Below are positions 42,427-50,593 of a stretch of DNA of 63,324 nucleotides, in pieces. Below the pieces are notes generated by a model. It did not search any database, was not told the origin of the DNA, and saw only the letters and a list, made by a program, of their open reading frames with translations. Each line of letters opens with the position of its first letter. Positions within the stretch are counted from its first letter, which is position 1. The stretch is from NCBI GenBank assembly GCA_900539375.1, contig UQBY01000020.1:1-63324 (forward strand), written 5' to 3'. The position numbers and the translations under genes are program-made. This DNA comes from an uncultured Clostridium sp. (GTDB taxonomy: Bacteria; Bacillota; Clostridia; Clostridiales; Clostridiaceae).

Positions 42427-43857
42427 ATGAGAGATTTGTACACTAGCCCATTAAATTCAAGATATGCATCAAAAGAAATGAGTTTTATATTTTCAGATGA
42501 TATGAAATTTACAACTTGGAGAAAGCTTTGGGTTGCATTGGCAGAATGTGAAAAGGAGTTAGGTTTAAATATCACTGATGAACAAATAGCAGAATTAAAA
42601 GCTCACATTAATGATATAAACTATGATGATGCTCAAAAGAGAGAAAAGGAAGTAAGACATGATGTAATGAGCCATGTATATGCTTATGGTCTACAATGTC
42701 CAAAGGCAAAAGGAATTATCCATCTTGGAGCTACAAGCTGTTATGTAGGAGATAATACTGATGTAATAATCATGAAAGAAGCTCTTCTTTTAACAAAGAA
42801 AAAGATTGTTACAGTTTTACATAGACTAAAGAAATTTGCTGAAAAGTATAAAGATATGCCAACACTAGGTTTTACACATTTTCAACCAGCTCAATTAACT
42901 ACAGTTGGTAAGAGAGCTACTTTATGGATGCAAGATTTAGTAATGGATATTGAAAACATAGATTTTGTTATAGAACACTTAAAGCTTAGAGGTGTTAAAG
43001 GAACAACAGGAACTCAAGCAAGCTTTATGAATCTTTTTGAAGGTGATGAAGAAAAGGTTAGAGCTTTAGATAAGATGGTTGCAGAAAAAATGGGATTTAA
43101 AAAGTGTTTTGGAGTAACTGGTCAAACTTATCCAAGAAAGCTTGATTCAATAGTTTTAAATACATTATCAGAAGTTGCACAAAGTGCATATAAGTTCTCT
43201 AATGATTTAAGATTACTTCAAAATATGAAGGAAGTAGAAGAACCATTTGAAGCTCATCAAATAGGTTCATCAGCTATGGCATATAAGAGAAATCCTATGA
43301 GAAGTGAAAGAATGGGAGCTCTTGCTAGATATGTAATAGTAGATTCTTTAAATCCAGCAATAACAGCTTCAACTCAATGGTTTGAAAGAACATTAGATGA
43401 TTCTGCAAATAAGAGAATTTCTGTTGCTGAAGCTTTCTTAGCTTTAGATGGAGTATTAAACTTATATATTAATATAGCTGAAAATATGGTTGTATATGAT
43501 AAGGTAATTGCATCTCATGTTAATAGAGAACTTCCATTTATGGCTACTGAAAATATTATGATGGAATCTGTAAAAAGAGGCGGAGATAGACAAGAACTTC
43601 ATGAAAGAATAAGAGAACACTCTATGGCAGCTGCTCAAAGAGTTAAAGGTGAAGGTCTTGATAATGATTTAATAGAAAGAATAATAAATGATTCTACATT
43701 TAATCTTTCTAAAGAAGAAATTCTTGGAATAATAGATCCAAAGAAATTTGTTGGAAGAGCTCCAAGTCAAGTTGTTGAATTTATAGGAGAATATGTTGAC
43801 CCTATAATAGAAGCAAACAAAGAAGCTATTGAAGTTCACAGTGAAATAAATGTTTAA
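42427..43857 (+). CDS. purB: Adenylosuccinate lyase
   Basis: PurB works twice in purine synthesis: it splits SAICAR to AICAR, and adenylosuccinate to AMP, with fumarate released. The 476-residue protein has HLGATSCYVGDNTDVI, TLGFTHFQPAQLTTVGKRA and the fumarase/lyase signature GSSAMAYKRNPMRSER. It is the longer PurB form seen in clostridia. ATG 42427 is chosen, with GGAGG 6 bases upstream; an in-frame ATG at 42382 would give a non-conserved extension. It is not in a pur operon here. Confidence 0.96.
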   Translation: MRDLYTSPLNSRYASKEMSFIFSDDMKFTTWRKLWVALAECEKELGLNITDEQIAELKAHINDINYDDAQKREKEVRHDVMSHVYAYGLQCPKAKGIIHLGATSCYVGDNTDVIIMKEALLLTKKKIVTVLHRLKKFAEKYKDMPTLGFTHFQPAQLTTVGKRATLWMQDLVMDIENIDFVIEHLKLRGVKGTTGTQASFMNLFEGDEEKVRALDKMVAEKMGFKKCFGVTGQTYPRKLDSIVLNTLSEVAQSAYKFSNDLRLLQNMKEVEEPFEAHQIGSSAMAYKRNPMRSERMGALARYVIVDSLNPAITASTQWFERTLDDSANKRISVAEAFLALDGVLNLYINIAENMVVYDKVIASHVNRELPFMATENIMMESVKRGGDRQELHERIREHSMAAAQRVKGEGLDNDLIERIINDSTFNLSKEEILGIIDPKKFVGRAPSQVVEFIGEYVDPIIEANKEAIEVHSEINV

Positions 43858-43873
43858 TTAAAATATTATAGTA

Positions 43874-43906
43874 AAAAGATGAAAGTAAAAGGCTTTCATC
43901 TTTTTT
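43874..43906 (+). terminator. Terminator after purB
   Basis: AAAAGATGAAAG (43874-43885) and CTTTCATCTTTT (43893-43904) are perfect 12-bp arms with a 7-base loop, followed by T. Confidence 0.92.
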
Positions 43907-44013
43907 TATTTTATTGAAGATTATAGATAATTTGTTAAGTTAAAAATAAAACTTAATAAAAGAAATAAGGTTAAGAAATTCCTTTTATTTTAGTTAAAAA
44001 ATTTTGCAAATAG

Positions 44014-44039
44014 AATATACAGAAAATTTTGAAAAAATT
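44014..44039 (+). promoter_or_regulatory. Two overlapping CodY-like boxes upstream of glpK
   Basis: AATATACAGAAAATT (44014-44028) and AATTTTGAAAAAATT (44025-44039) each match the CodY consensus AATTTTCWGAAAATT at 13 of 15 positions and share four bases. They end 1 base before the -35 of the glpK promoter. CodY is encoded in this window. Confidence 0.5.
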
Positions 44040-44040
44040 A

Positions 44041-44069
44041 TTGGTTTTTTATAGTAAAGGATGTATAAT
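44041..44069 (+). promoter_or_regulatory. Sigma-A promoter of glpK
   Basis: TTGGTT (44041-44046), 17 bases, TATAAT (44064-44069). Confidence 0.7.
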
Positions 44070-44115
44070 TTAATTATAAAAACATAGGGATATAAAAGAA
44101 GAGATGGTGAAAAAT

Positions 44116-45597
44116 ATGGGGAAATATATAATATCTTTAGACCAAGGAACAACAAGTTCAAGAGCTATTATTTTTGATAAAGAACAAAATATAATTGGAA
44201 TAAGTCAAAGAGAAATTACTCAAATTTATCCTAAAGAAGGATGGGTTGAACATGACCCTATGGAAATATGGGCAACTCAATATGGGGCTTTACAAGAAGT
44301 AATTTCAAGAACTAATATAAACCCTTTAGATATATGTGCAATTGGAATAACTAATCAAAGAGAAACTACTATTGTCTGGGATAAAAATACTGGAGAGCCT
44401 GTATATAATGCTATTGTATGGCAATGTAGAAGAACAGCAGATATGGTAGAGGCACTAAAAAAGCTTGAAATTTCAAATTATATAAAAGAAGTTACAGGAT
44501 TAGTTCCTGATGCATATTTTTCTGCAACAAAAATAAAATGGATTTTAGATAATGTAAAGGAAGCTAGAGAAAAGGCCAAAAGGGGAGACTTATTATTTGG
44601 TACAGTAGATACTTGGCTTTTATGGAAACTTACAAAGGGAAAGGTACATGTAACTGATTATACAAATGCTTCAAGAACAATGCTTTATAATATAAAAGAA
44701 TTAAAGTGGGATGAAAGGCTTTTAGAAAAGTTTAATATACCAAAATCAATGCTTCCAAAAGTGAAAAATTCTTCAGAAGTTTATGGCTATTTAGAATTAG
44801 ATAATGTAAAGATAAAAATAGCAGGTATAGCAGGGGACCAACAGGCAGCTTTATTTGGAGAAACTTGTTTTAATAAAGGAGATGCAAAAAATACCTATGG
44901 GACAGGTTGTTTTCTTCTTATGAATACAGGAGAAGAAATGGTAAAAAGTAATAATGGACTTTTAACAACTATTGCTATAGGAATAGATAATAAAATTCAA
45001 TATGCCCTAGAAGGTTCCGTATTTGTTGGAGGGGCAGTAATACAATGGCTTCGAGATGAATTAGAGCTTATAGAAAAATCAGAAGAAAGTGAAGAATATG
45101 CATATAAGGTTAAAGATAATGGTGGAGTTTATGTTGTACCAGCTTTTGTAGGACTTGGAGCACCTTATTGGGACATGTATGCAAGAGGAGCAATTTTAGG
45201 ACTTACAAGGGGAAGCAATAAAGCTCATATTATAAGAGCTGCCCTTGAATCTATTGCTTATCAAACAAAGGATTTAATGGATACTATGGAAAAGGAGTGT
45301 AAAAGTAAAATAAAAAATCTTAAGGCAGATGGAGGGGCAAGTGGAAATAATTTTTTAATGCAATTTCAATCAGATATATGCAATATAAAGGTGTCAAGAC
45401 CTATAATAACAGAAACTACAGCTTTAGGAGCAGCTTATTTAGCAGGTCTTGCAGTAGGATTTTGGAAGGATAAAGAGGAGTTATCTTCATCTTGGTTTGA
45501 AGGAAAGTCTTATAGTCCTAATATGGAAGAAGAAGAAAGAAAAAAACTTTATAATAAGTGGAAAAAGGCTGTGGAAAGAGCAAAAGAGTGGGAATAA
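44116..45597 (+). CDS. glpK: Glycerol kinase
   Basis: GlpK phosphorylates glycerol to glycerol 3-phosphate. The 493-residue FGGY kinase starts MGKYIISLDQGTTSSRAIIF and has TNQRETTIVWDK, AIVWQCRRTADM, GIAGDQQAALFGETCF and LKADGGASGNNFLMQFQSDI. ATG 44116 is chosen from the family start with GATGGTG upstream; ATG 44104 is possible. No glpF, glpP or glpD is adjacent. The enzyme is known to be phosphorylated by HPr in Firmicutes; the HPr gene is 2 kb away. CodY-like boxes precede its promoter. Confidence 0.96.
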   Translation: MGKYIISLDQGTTSSRAIIFDKEQNIIGISQREITQIYPKEGWVEHDPMEIWATQYGALQEVISRTNINPLDICAIGITNQRETTIVWDKNTGEPVYNAIVWQCRRTADMVEALKKLEISNYIKEVTGLVPDAYFSATKIKWILDNVKEAREKAKRGDLLFGTVDTWLLWKLTKGKVHVTDYTNASRTMLYNIKELKWDERLLEKFNIPKSMLPKVKNSSEVYGYLELDNVKIKIAGIAGDQQAALFGETCFNKGDAKNTYGTGCFLLMNTGEEMVKSNNGLLTTIAIGIDNKIQYALEGSVFVGGAVIQWLRDELELIEKSEESEEYAYKVKDNGGVYVVPAFVGLGAPYWDMYARGAILGLTRGSNKAHIIRAALESIAYQTKDLMDTMEKECKSKIKNLKADGGASGNNFLMQFQSDICNIKVSRPIITETTALGAAYLAGLAVGFWKDKEELSSSWFEGKSYSPNMEEEERKKLYNKWKKAVERAKEWE

Positions 45598-45599
45598 AA

Positions 45600-45624
45600 A
45601 AAACTGCCTTTTTAAGGCAGTTTT
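45600..45624. terminator. Bidirectional terminator between glpK and the permease gene
   Basis: AAAACTGCCTT (45600-45610) and AAGGCAGTTTT (45614-45624) pair. The T-run is short on the + strand (TTTT) but eight long on the - strand, so the stem also ends the reverse transcript. Confidence 0.85.
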
Positions 45625-45630
45625 AAGGTT

Positions 45631-45754
45631 ATAGTATAAACTGCTGAGGGAATATACTATAGTAATTAGGCTTTAGAATATGACTTAGCAAGGATTTTTA
45701 TAATATTCTAAATACCCTACGTAATATTTGTACTAAAAGAGTACATTAATATTA
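45631..45754 (-). other. Structured segment after the permease gene: 3' UTR or small RNA
   Basis: Three inverted repeats follow one another: TATAGTATA/TATACTATA (45632-45661), TTAGAATAT/ATATTCTAA (45672-45710, extended by TAGG/CCTA) and TAATATTTGTACT/AGTACATTAATATTA (45722-45754, imperfect). On the reverse strand they lie between the permease stop and the strong terminator at 45600. A structured 3' untranslated region or an RNA processed from it would explain this; I see no independent promoter. No open frame of interest. Confidence 0.4.
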
Positions 45755-45772
45755 TTAACAAAAAAATAGTTT

Positions 45773-47098
45773 TTATTCATCTATTTTGTTTTTTGACATA
45801 AATAAAATTGACAGGCAAATTACTAGAAAACATATAAGAGCATAAACAAAAAATAATTTGTTATTTAAACTTCCTAAAAGTATAGTTAAGGAACCTATAC
45901 TTGCAAAAATAGGATTTAGTTTTCCTTTCCAAAGACCTTTAATTTCTCCCTTTAAACCCATTTTAAAAACTTCATAATATAAAATCATATATCCAATATA
46001 ATTAAAAGTAATAGATATTTCAGATATATCAGAGTTTGGAAGCAATTCTAGTTTTTGTGTTAAACAATGAAGAATTATCCAAAAACAACATATAATAAAG
46101 GAAACTATTGCAGAAGAAATTGATATTCCATAGTTTTCATTTATATCTTTAAATTTTTTAGAATTAGGGAATAAGCTTTTTTCTGCTAAGGCATTTGGAA
46201 GTCTTATAAGTCCAAGTATTAATCCATTTACAGTTCCAATAATTGAAATTATAACTAATATTAATATGATTTTAGAACCAAAGGGTCCTAAAAACTTGTT
46301 AGCAGCATAAGCTACATGAGAATCTCCAAGGACCATAACTTTTTCAGGACCAACATAGGTACTTATTCCAATAAAATAGGCAATATAAATTGCTAGTATA
46401 AATAGTGGCGCAAAAATAAGTGCACGAGGAAGATTTTTCTTTGGATTTTTAATTTCATGACTTATTGATGTAGCTATAATCCACCCATCAAAGGAAAAGG
46501 CAATTGGAGTTATTGCTGTAATCCATCCAAAAGAAGCTATATTATTTATATTAGTAAATTCCTCTATAGAAGGATTGCCAAAAAAAAGTCCTAAAAGGGC
46601 TATAAAAATTAAAGGAATAAGTTTTATTATAGTAGCTACATTTTGAACATATCCTCCTAATTTTTTAGAAAGTATATTTATTAAAAATAATACTATAATA
46701 ACTATAAAACCAATAGACATTTCAATTAAGATGGTACTTTTTATATTAAAAAGAAGGCATATATAAATTCCAGCAACCCAAGAAACAACAACAATTAAGG
46801 TTGGATAATATAAAAATGTATGAAACCAGCCTAAAGCACAAGCTATACTTTTATTACAATATTTTTCAGCATAAGCAATTATTCCACCAGTTTCATCTGT
46901 TCTTGAAGCTAGTTCAGCAATTGTAAGGCTACCAAAAATAATACTTATTGAAGCTATAAAAAATATTAAAATTCCAAGGGTTACACTTCCATTTGTGGCA
47001 ATTAGAATATTATCACTTTTAAAAAAAATTCCAGAACCTATTACAATTCCAACAATCATAGCAATAGTGGTAAATAAACTATATTCATTTTTTTTCAT
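45773..47098 (-). CDS. APC-family amino-acid permease
   Basis: The 441-residue protein has about 12 membrane segments and the APC start SLFTTIAMIVGIVIGSGIFF, with ELASRTDETGGIIAYAEKYC and GWFHTFLYYPTLIVVVSWVAG following. It resembles the LAT/SteT-type serine-threonine exchangers and YfnA-like permeases; the substrate cannot be read from the sequence. AGGAGATG precedes the ATG on the reverse strand. It is a single gene converging on glpK. Confidence 0.88.
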   Translation of the reverse strand: MKKNEYSLFTTIAMIVGIVIGSGIFFKSDNILIATNGSVTLGILIFFIASISIIFGSLTIAELASRTDETGGIIAYAEKYCNKSIACALGWFHTFLYYPTLIVVVSWVAGIYICLLFNIKSTILIEMSIGFIVIIVLFLINILSKKLGGYVQNVATIIKLIPLIFIALLGLFFGNPSIEEFTNINNIASFGWITAITPIAFSFDGWIIATSISHEIKNPKKNLPRALIFAPLFILAIYIAYFIGISTYVGPEKVMVLGDSHVAYAANKFLGPFGSKIILILVIISIIGTVNGLILGLIRLPNALAEKSLFPNSKKFKDINENYGISISSAIVSFIICCFWIILHCLTQKLELLPNSDISEISITFNYIGYMILYYEVFKMGLKGEIKGLWKGKLNPIFASIGSLTILLGSLNNKLFFVYALICFLVICLSILFMSKNKIDE

Positions 47099-47157
47099 AA
47101 AACATCTCCTATTATTTTATCTTTTGTATATTAACTTTTATATGTTAAGTGATACTT

Positions 47158-47185
47158 ATTATAACATGAAAAAAATATTGTGTAA
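47158..47185 (-). promoter_or_regulatory. Sigma-A promoter of the permease gene
   Basis: Reading the reverse strand: TTACAC (47185-47180), 16 bases, TATAAT (47163-47158), about 60 bases before the start. Confidence 0.6.
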
Positions 47186-47315
47186 CCTATAATTACTAAA
47201 TTGCAAAGTAAATATTTCTATAGATTTAAAAAGAAAAATAAAGAATTACTAAAATGTAAAATATATTAAAAATTTAAGGAAAGTTTTAACTATTATTAAT
47301 AAGGAGGGGTTTATT

Positions 47316-48224
47316 ATGAAAAAGAAATTTATGACTTTAGCATTAGGTACATTTTTCTTAGTTAATTTATATGGGTGTGGAGATGTTTCTAATAAGTCTT
47401 ATGTAGAAGATATTGGAAGCAAAATAAAAGAAAAACCTTCAATATCAGAAAAGATAGTTTCTAAAGAAAATACTATAGAGAAAGAAAATAGTAAAGAAGA
47501 AAATAAAGATTTAGAAGAAAATATTATTGTCATTGTAGATAAAGATGAAGATAATACTAATAATTTAGAAGAAGATAAAAATGAAGAAAATAATGAGAAT
47601 ATAAATAAAATAGAAAATATAGATGAAAATTTAGAAGAAAATATAAATGAAAAAGAAGAAGAAAACTTTGAAACAAAAAAACTTTCAGAAGAAGAGGCAA
47701 GAGACATATTAAATAATTCTGTAAATATTACTAAGTATAATGTAGAAATAAATAATAATAATTTAATTTATGATGGAAGAGAATACTACCAATATATAAT
47801 AAATTATGATGATATAACCTCTCAATATTCATTAATTGTTGATAAAGAAACAGGAACAATAAAATGTTATAGAGTTGATGGAGTAGTAGAAAACTTTGAA
47901 GATAGTATCTTTTCAAAAGACTATGATGAATCATTAAAAGAAATATGCAATTGGAATGGTGAGTATTATCTTGAAAATGGTGAGGGGACATTAACTATAA
48001 CTGATAGTAATAAAGATTCATTTAATTTTAGTATATGTGGAAATATAGGAGAAGAAAATTTAGAAAATACTATAGGAAAAAGTAAAACTACAGATAATGT
48101 TGGAAATTATATTTTTGATAATGGAGATATTTTAAACTTTATAATTGGAAATGGATATATTGAAATAAATAGATTTAATGTTTTAGGAGAAACAGTTTTT
48201 CATGGACTTTATTTTCCAAAATAG
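47316..48224 (+). CDS. Acidic Asn/Glu-rich lipoprotein, function unknown
   Basis: The 302-residue protein has a lipoprotein signal: positive start, hydrophobic core and lipobox LYGC with the lipidated Cys21. Residues 40-125 are a low-complexity Glu/Asn/Lys region, probably an unfolded linker. A folded C-terminal part (about 128-302) begins LSEEEARDILNNSVN and has EYYQYIINYDD and YSLIVDKETGTIKCYRVDG, a PepSY-like pattern, then a beta-rich end. It is likely on the outer face of the membrane. AGGAGGGG precedes the ATG. Function is unknown. Confidence 0.85.
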   Translation: MKKKFMTLALGTFFLVNLYGCGDVSNKSYVEDIGSKIKEKPSISEKIVSKENTIEKENSKEENKDLEENIIVIVDKDEDNTNNLEEDKNEENNENINKIENIDENLEENINEKEEENFETKKLSEEEARDILNNSVNITKYNVEINNNNLIYDGREYYQYIINYDDITSQYSLIVDKETGTIKCYRVDGVVENFEDSIFSKDYDESLKEICNWNGEYYLENGEGTLTITDSNKDSFNFSICGNIGEENLENTIGKSKTTDNVGNYIFDNGDILNFIIGNGYIEINRFNVLGETVFHGLYFPK

Positions 48225-48266
48225 AAAAATATATACACAGTAAAAGGAATATTAAGTAATAAGTAG

Positions 48267-48299
48267 CAAACTGAAGAAAAACAAGTTCAGTTTATTTTA
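48267..48299 (+). terminator. Terminator after the lipoprotein gene
   Basis: AAACTGAA and TTCAGTTT pair around GAAAAACAAG, followed by ATTTT. The rest of the gap (48300-48513) has AATAAC/GTTATT (48309-48329) and an imperfect dyad ATTTTC...GAAAAT (48398-48420) but no gene. Confidence 0.65.
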
Positions 48300-48513
48300 A
48301 TAAAATATAATAACTAAAAACCGGTTATTTTATAGAAATATTAAGAAAAACTATAAAAAATAAAAAAAATTAAAGATAATTAGTGTATATTGTAATTATT
48401 TTCACTAGAGACTAGAAAATAGGTATTTAAATAAATTAAAAAAAATGATAAAATAATAACTATACTTGTAGTTTACAAGCTTTAGTATGTTAAATTTTTA
48501 AGGGGTGGAAAAA

Positions 48514-48888
48514 ATGAATAAGGAAGTTGGGTGTACTTTACTTATTAAAGATGATTTTAATAATGTATTAGTATTAAACAAGAAAGTAAAAAGGGGAGAA
48601 GAACAAACTTGGTCATTACTTTCAGGAAAAAGTAGGGGAAAAGAAAGTGATGAAAAGTGTATTGATAGAACTGTAAAGGATGTATTAAAATCAATACCAT
48701 TTGAAACAAAATTTGTTGGAGAATATGAATCTAATGAAGAAAGTTTTAAAGTTTATTCTGCTATATTAAGAGAAAGAATAGTATTACATAAAAACTACAA
48801 GGAATGTAAGTGGGTTGGAAAAAATGAATTAGAAAAACTTAACTTACTTGAGAGAGATAAGAATATATTAAGGGAGTACTTCGTTTAA
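48514..48888 (+). CDS. Nudix-fold protein with a degenerate catalytic box
   Basis: The 124-residue protein follows the Nudix fold: VGCTLLIKDDFNNVLVLNKK, WSLLSGKSRGKESDEKCIDR, and the later CKWVGKNELEKLNL. The Nudix box should end in REUXEEXGU with metal-binding glutamates, but here the segment is RTVKDVLKS, so these residues are missing. It may bind a nucleotide without hydrolysing it, or use other residues. ATG 48514 follows AGGGGTGG. Single gene with its own terminator. Confidence 0.75.
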   Translation: MNKEVGCTLLIKDDFNNVLVLNKKVKRGEEQTWSLLSGKSRGKESDEKCIDRTVKDVLKSIPFETKFVGEYESNEESFKVYSAILRERIVLHKNYKECKWVGKNELEKLNLLERDKNILREYFV

Positions 48889-48900
48889 AATAAAGTGTTA

Positions 48901-48946
48901 AAAGGCTAAGAAATATATATAGGATTTCTTAGTCTTTATTTTTTGT
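48901..48946 (+). terminator. Terminator after the Nudix-like gene
   Basis: AAAGGCTAAGAAAT and ATTTCTTAGTCTTT pair with one G-U, followed by ATTTTTT. Confidence 0.85.
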
Positions 48947-48966
48947 GGATAATTATTTGCTTAAAT

Positions 48967-48974
48967 GATATAAT
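48967..48974 (+). promoter_or_regulatory. Extended -10 promoter element of the DUF6398/TPR gene
   Basis: TGATATAAT-type extended -10 (48966-48974), 46 bases before the ATG; the -35 is poor (TGGATA at 17 bases). Confidence 0.5.
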
Positions 48975-49020
48975 GTAGCATGATAATTAAAATAAACCAC
49001 AAAGGGGAAGAGCTAGTTAA

Positions 49021-50190
49021 ATGAAAGATTCACATAACTCAACATTATTAAAGAGAGCAGAAGAGATAAAAGAAATTTTAAATGATTTTTGTGATAGTTA
49101 TTTAAATGAGGACTATAAAGTAATATCCAATAGGCTATGTGAAGCTATTATAGAAAAGGATGAAAGTTTACTAATTAGAGGAAAGAGTACTGCATGGGCT
49201 TGCGGAATAATTCATGCTATAGGAAGTGTAAATAATTTATTTAATAAGGATAATGATGTTTACATTAAAGCAAAAGACATATATGAAAATTTACAAGTAA
49301 GTAGTTCAACAGGCCTTAATCGTTCTAAACAAATACAAAGTCTTATGAATATGTCAGAAGAAGATAGTATAGCTTCTGCTTGGATAATAACAAAAGAAAA
49401 TAAAGAAGAGATACAAAAAGAGAAAGAAATACAGGAAGAAGAAATTGATGAAAACTTTGAAAAAGCACAAGCTTTAATAAAAGAAGCATGGCAATATAAA
49501 AACTTTAATAAAAAGAAAAAGCTTGCTAAAGAAGCTATAGAAATTTGTGATTATTGTGTTGATGCTTACATAATATTAGCAAAGGATAATTCAAAAAGTA
49601 ATGAAGAGAAAAAAGAATTATTAGAAAAAGCTGTTAAAGGAAGCTTAAAGCTTTTAGGAGTTTCAGATATATCTGAAATAAAAAAAGAAACTTGGAATCT
49701 TCCAGAGATAACATCATTTTTAGGTTCTTCTTATAATCTTTTATTCCAATTATGGAATATGGGAGAAAGAAGAAAAGCTATAGATTTAGGTTTAGAAATT
49801 TTAAAATATGATGAAAAAGATATGCTTATGATAAGATGTACTTTAGTAAGCTTTATGATTCTTGAAAATAATATTAATGAGGCAGAAGCATTTTTAGAAA
49901 AATATAAAAATGATTCTTTAACTTCTTTTAAATATAGTAAAGTTGTAGTTGAATATTTAAAAGGAAATTTAGAAAAGAGTGAAGAAGCACTTAAAGAGGC
50001 ATATAAGTTTAATCCATATGTAATACCATATATATTAAACCAAAAAAGATTACCAGAAACTTTACCTAAAATAAAAAGCTTTAGAAGTGAAGAAGCAGCA
50101 ATTCATTATATGATAAATGGTATTGAAGTATGGAAAAATACTAATGGAATAAAGAAATGGGTTAAAGAAACCTATAAAAAGGGTCTATAA
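49021..50190 (+). CDS. DUF6398 domain protein with TPR-like C-terminus
   Basis: The 389-residue protein has two parts. Residues 10-125 resemble DUF6398: a helical region with LNDFCDSYLNEDYKVISNRL, LLIRGKSTAWACGIIHAIG and SSSTGLNRSKQIQSLMN, probably an HTH-like end. After a Glu/Lys linker (about 128-148), residues 150-389 are ST7/TPR-like helical repeats (AQALIKEAWQY, AKEAIEICDYCVDAYIILAK, RRKAIDLGLEILKYD). Such repeats mediate protein contacts. The function is unknown. It is followed after 17 bases by a small membrane protein gene. Confidence 0.75.
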   Translation: MKDSHNSTLLKRAEEIKEILNDFCDSYLNEDYKVISNRLCEAIIEKDESLLIRGKSTAWACGIIHAIGSVNNLFNKDNDVYIKAKDIYENLQVSSSTGLNRSKQIQSLMNMSEEDSIASAWIITKENKEEIQKEKEIQEEEIDENFEKAQALIKEAWQYKNFNKKKKLAKEAIEICDYCVDAYIILAKDNSKSNEEKKELLEKAVKGSLKLLGVSDISEIKKETWNLPEITSFLGSSYNLLFQLWNMGERRKAIDLGLEILKYDEKDMLMIRCTLVSFMILENNINEAEAFLEKYKNDSLTSFKYSKVVVEYLKGNLEKSEEALKEAYKFNPYVIPYILNQKRLPETLPKIKSFRSEEAAIHYMINGIEVWKNTNGIKKWVKETYKKGL

Positions 50191-50207
50191 AATATAGAGG
50201 TGATTTT

Positions 50208-50423
50208 ATGAGATATTTTGTTATAGGGTTAATATTTTTTCTTATAATTGTTAACTTTTCATTGTTTTTTATAGGAAGAAAACATGCTTCAAATATTTCT
50301 GAGAATAAAGAAGCAAGTGATAAAGAATTTAAAAAAGGTATGAAATATTTTATAGCAGCAGCTGTAGTTTCTTTTTTAACTATAATAATAATTTCTGTAG
50401 CAGCTATATTGTACATAAGATAA
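50208..50423 (+). CDS. Small two-segment membrane protein, function unknown
   Basis: The 71-residue protein has a membrane segment at residues 2-22, a charged loop (KHASNISENKEASDKEFKKG) and a second segment at about 46-69. I recognise no family. ATG 50208 lies behind AGAGGTGA and only 17 bases after the TPR gene, so the two are probably co-transcribed. A strong terminator follows. Confidence 0.7.
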   Translation: MRYFVIGLIFFLIIVNFSLFFIGRKHASNISENKEASDKEFKKGMKYFIAAAVVSFLTIIIISVAAILYIR

Positions 50424-50436
50424 ATTTCTTTAATTA

Positions 50437-50497
50437 AAAGGTGTAAATATTATTATTTTTAATGTATTTTAAAATAATAATTTTACACTTTTTTTCT
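50437..50497 (+). terminator. Terminator with GTGTAAA-type stem
   Basis: GGTGTAAATATTATTATTTT pairs with AAAATAATAATTTTACAC with small bulges, followed by TTTTTTTC. The foot of the stem resembles the terminators after codY and cdsA. Confidence 0.85.
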
Positions 50498-50511
50498 TAG
50501 TTTTTTAAAAC

Positions 50512-50540
50512 TTGACAAAGAAGTATATTAAGAATATTAT
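50512..50540 (+). promoter_or_regulatory. Sigma-A promoter of ftsH
   Basis: TTGACA (50512-50517), 17 bases, TATTAT (50535-50540), 53 bases before the start. No CIRCE element or CtsR box was seen. Confidence 0.8.
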
Positions 50541-50593
50541 GTAAGTTACAAATAAGTATATACATATTAATATTGAAAAAGGAAGTGGTTAAA

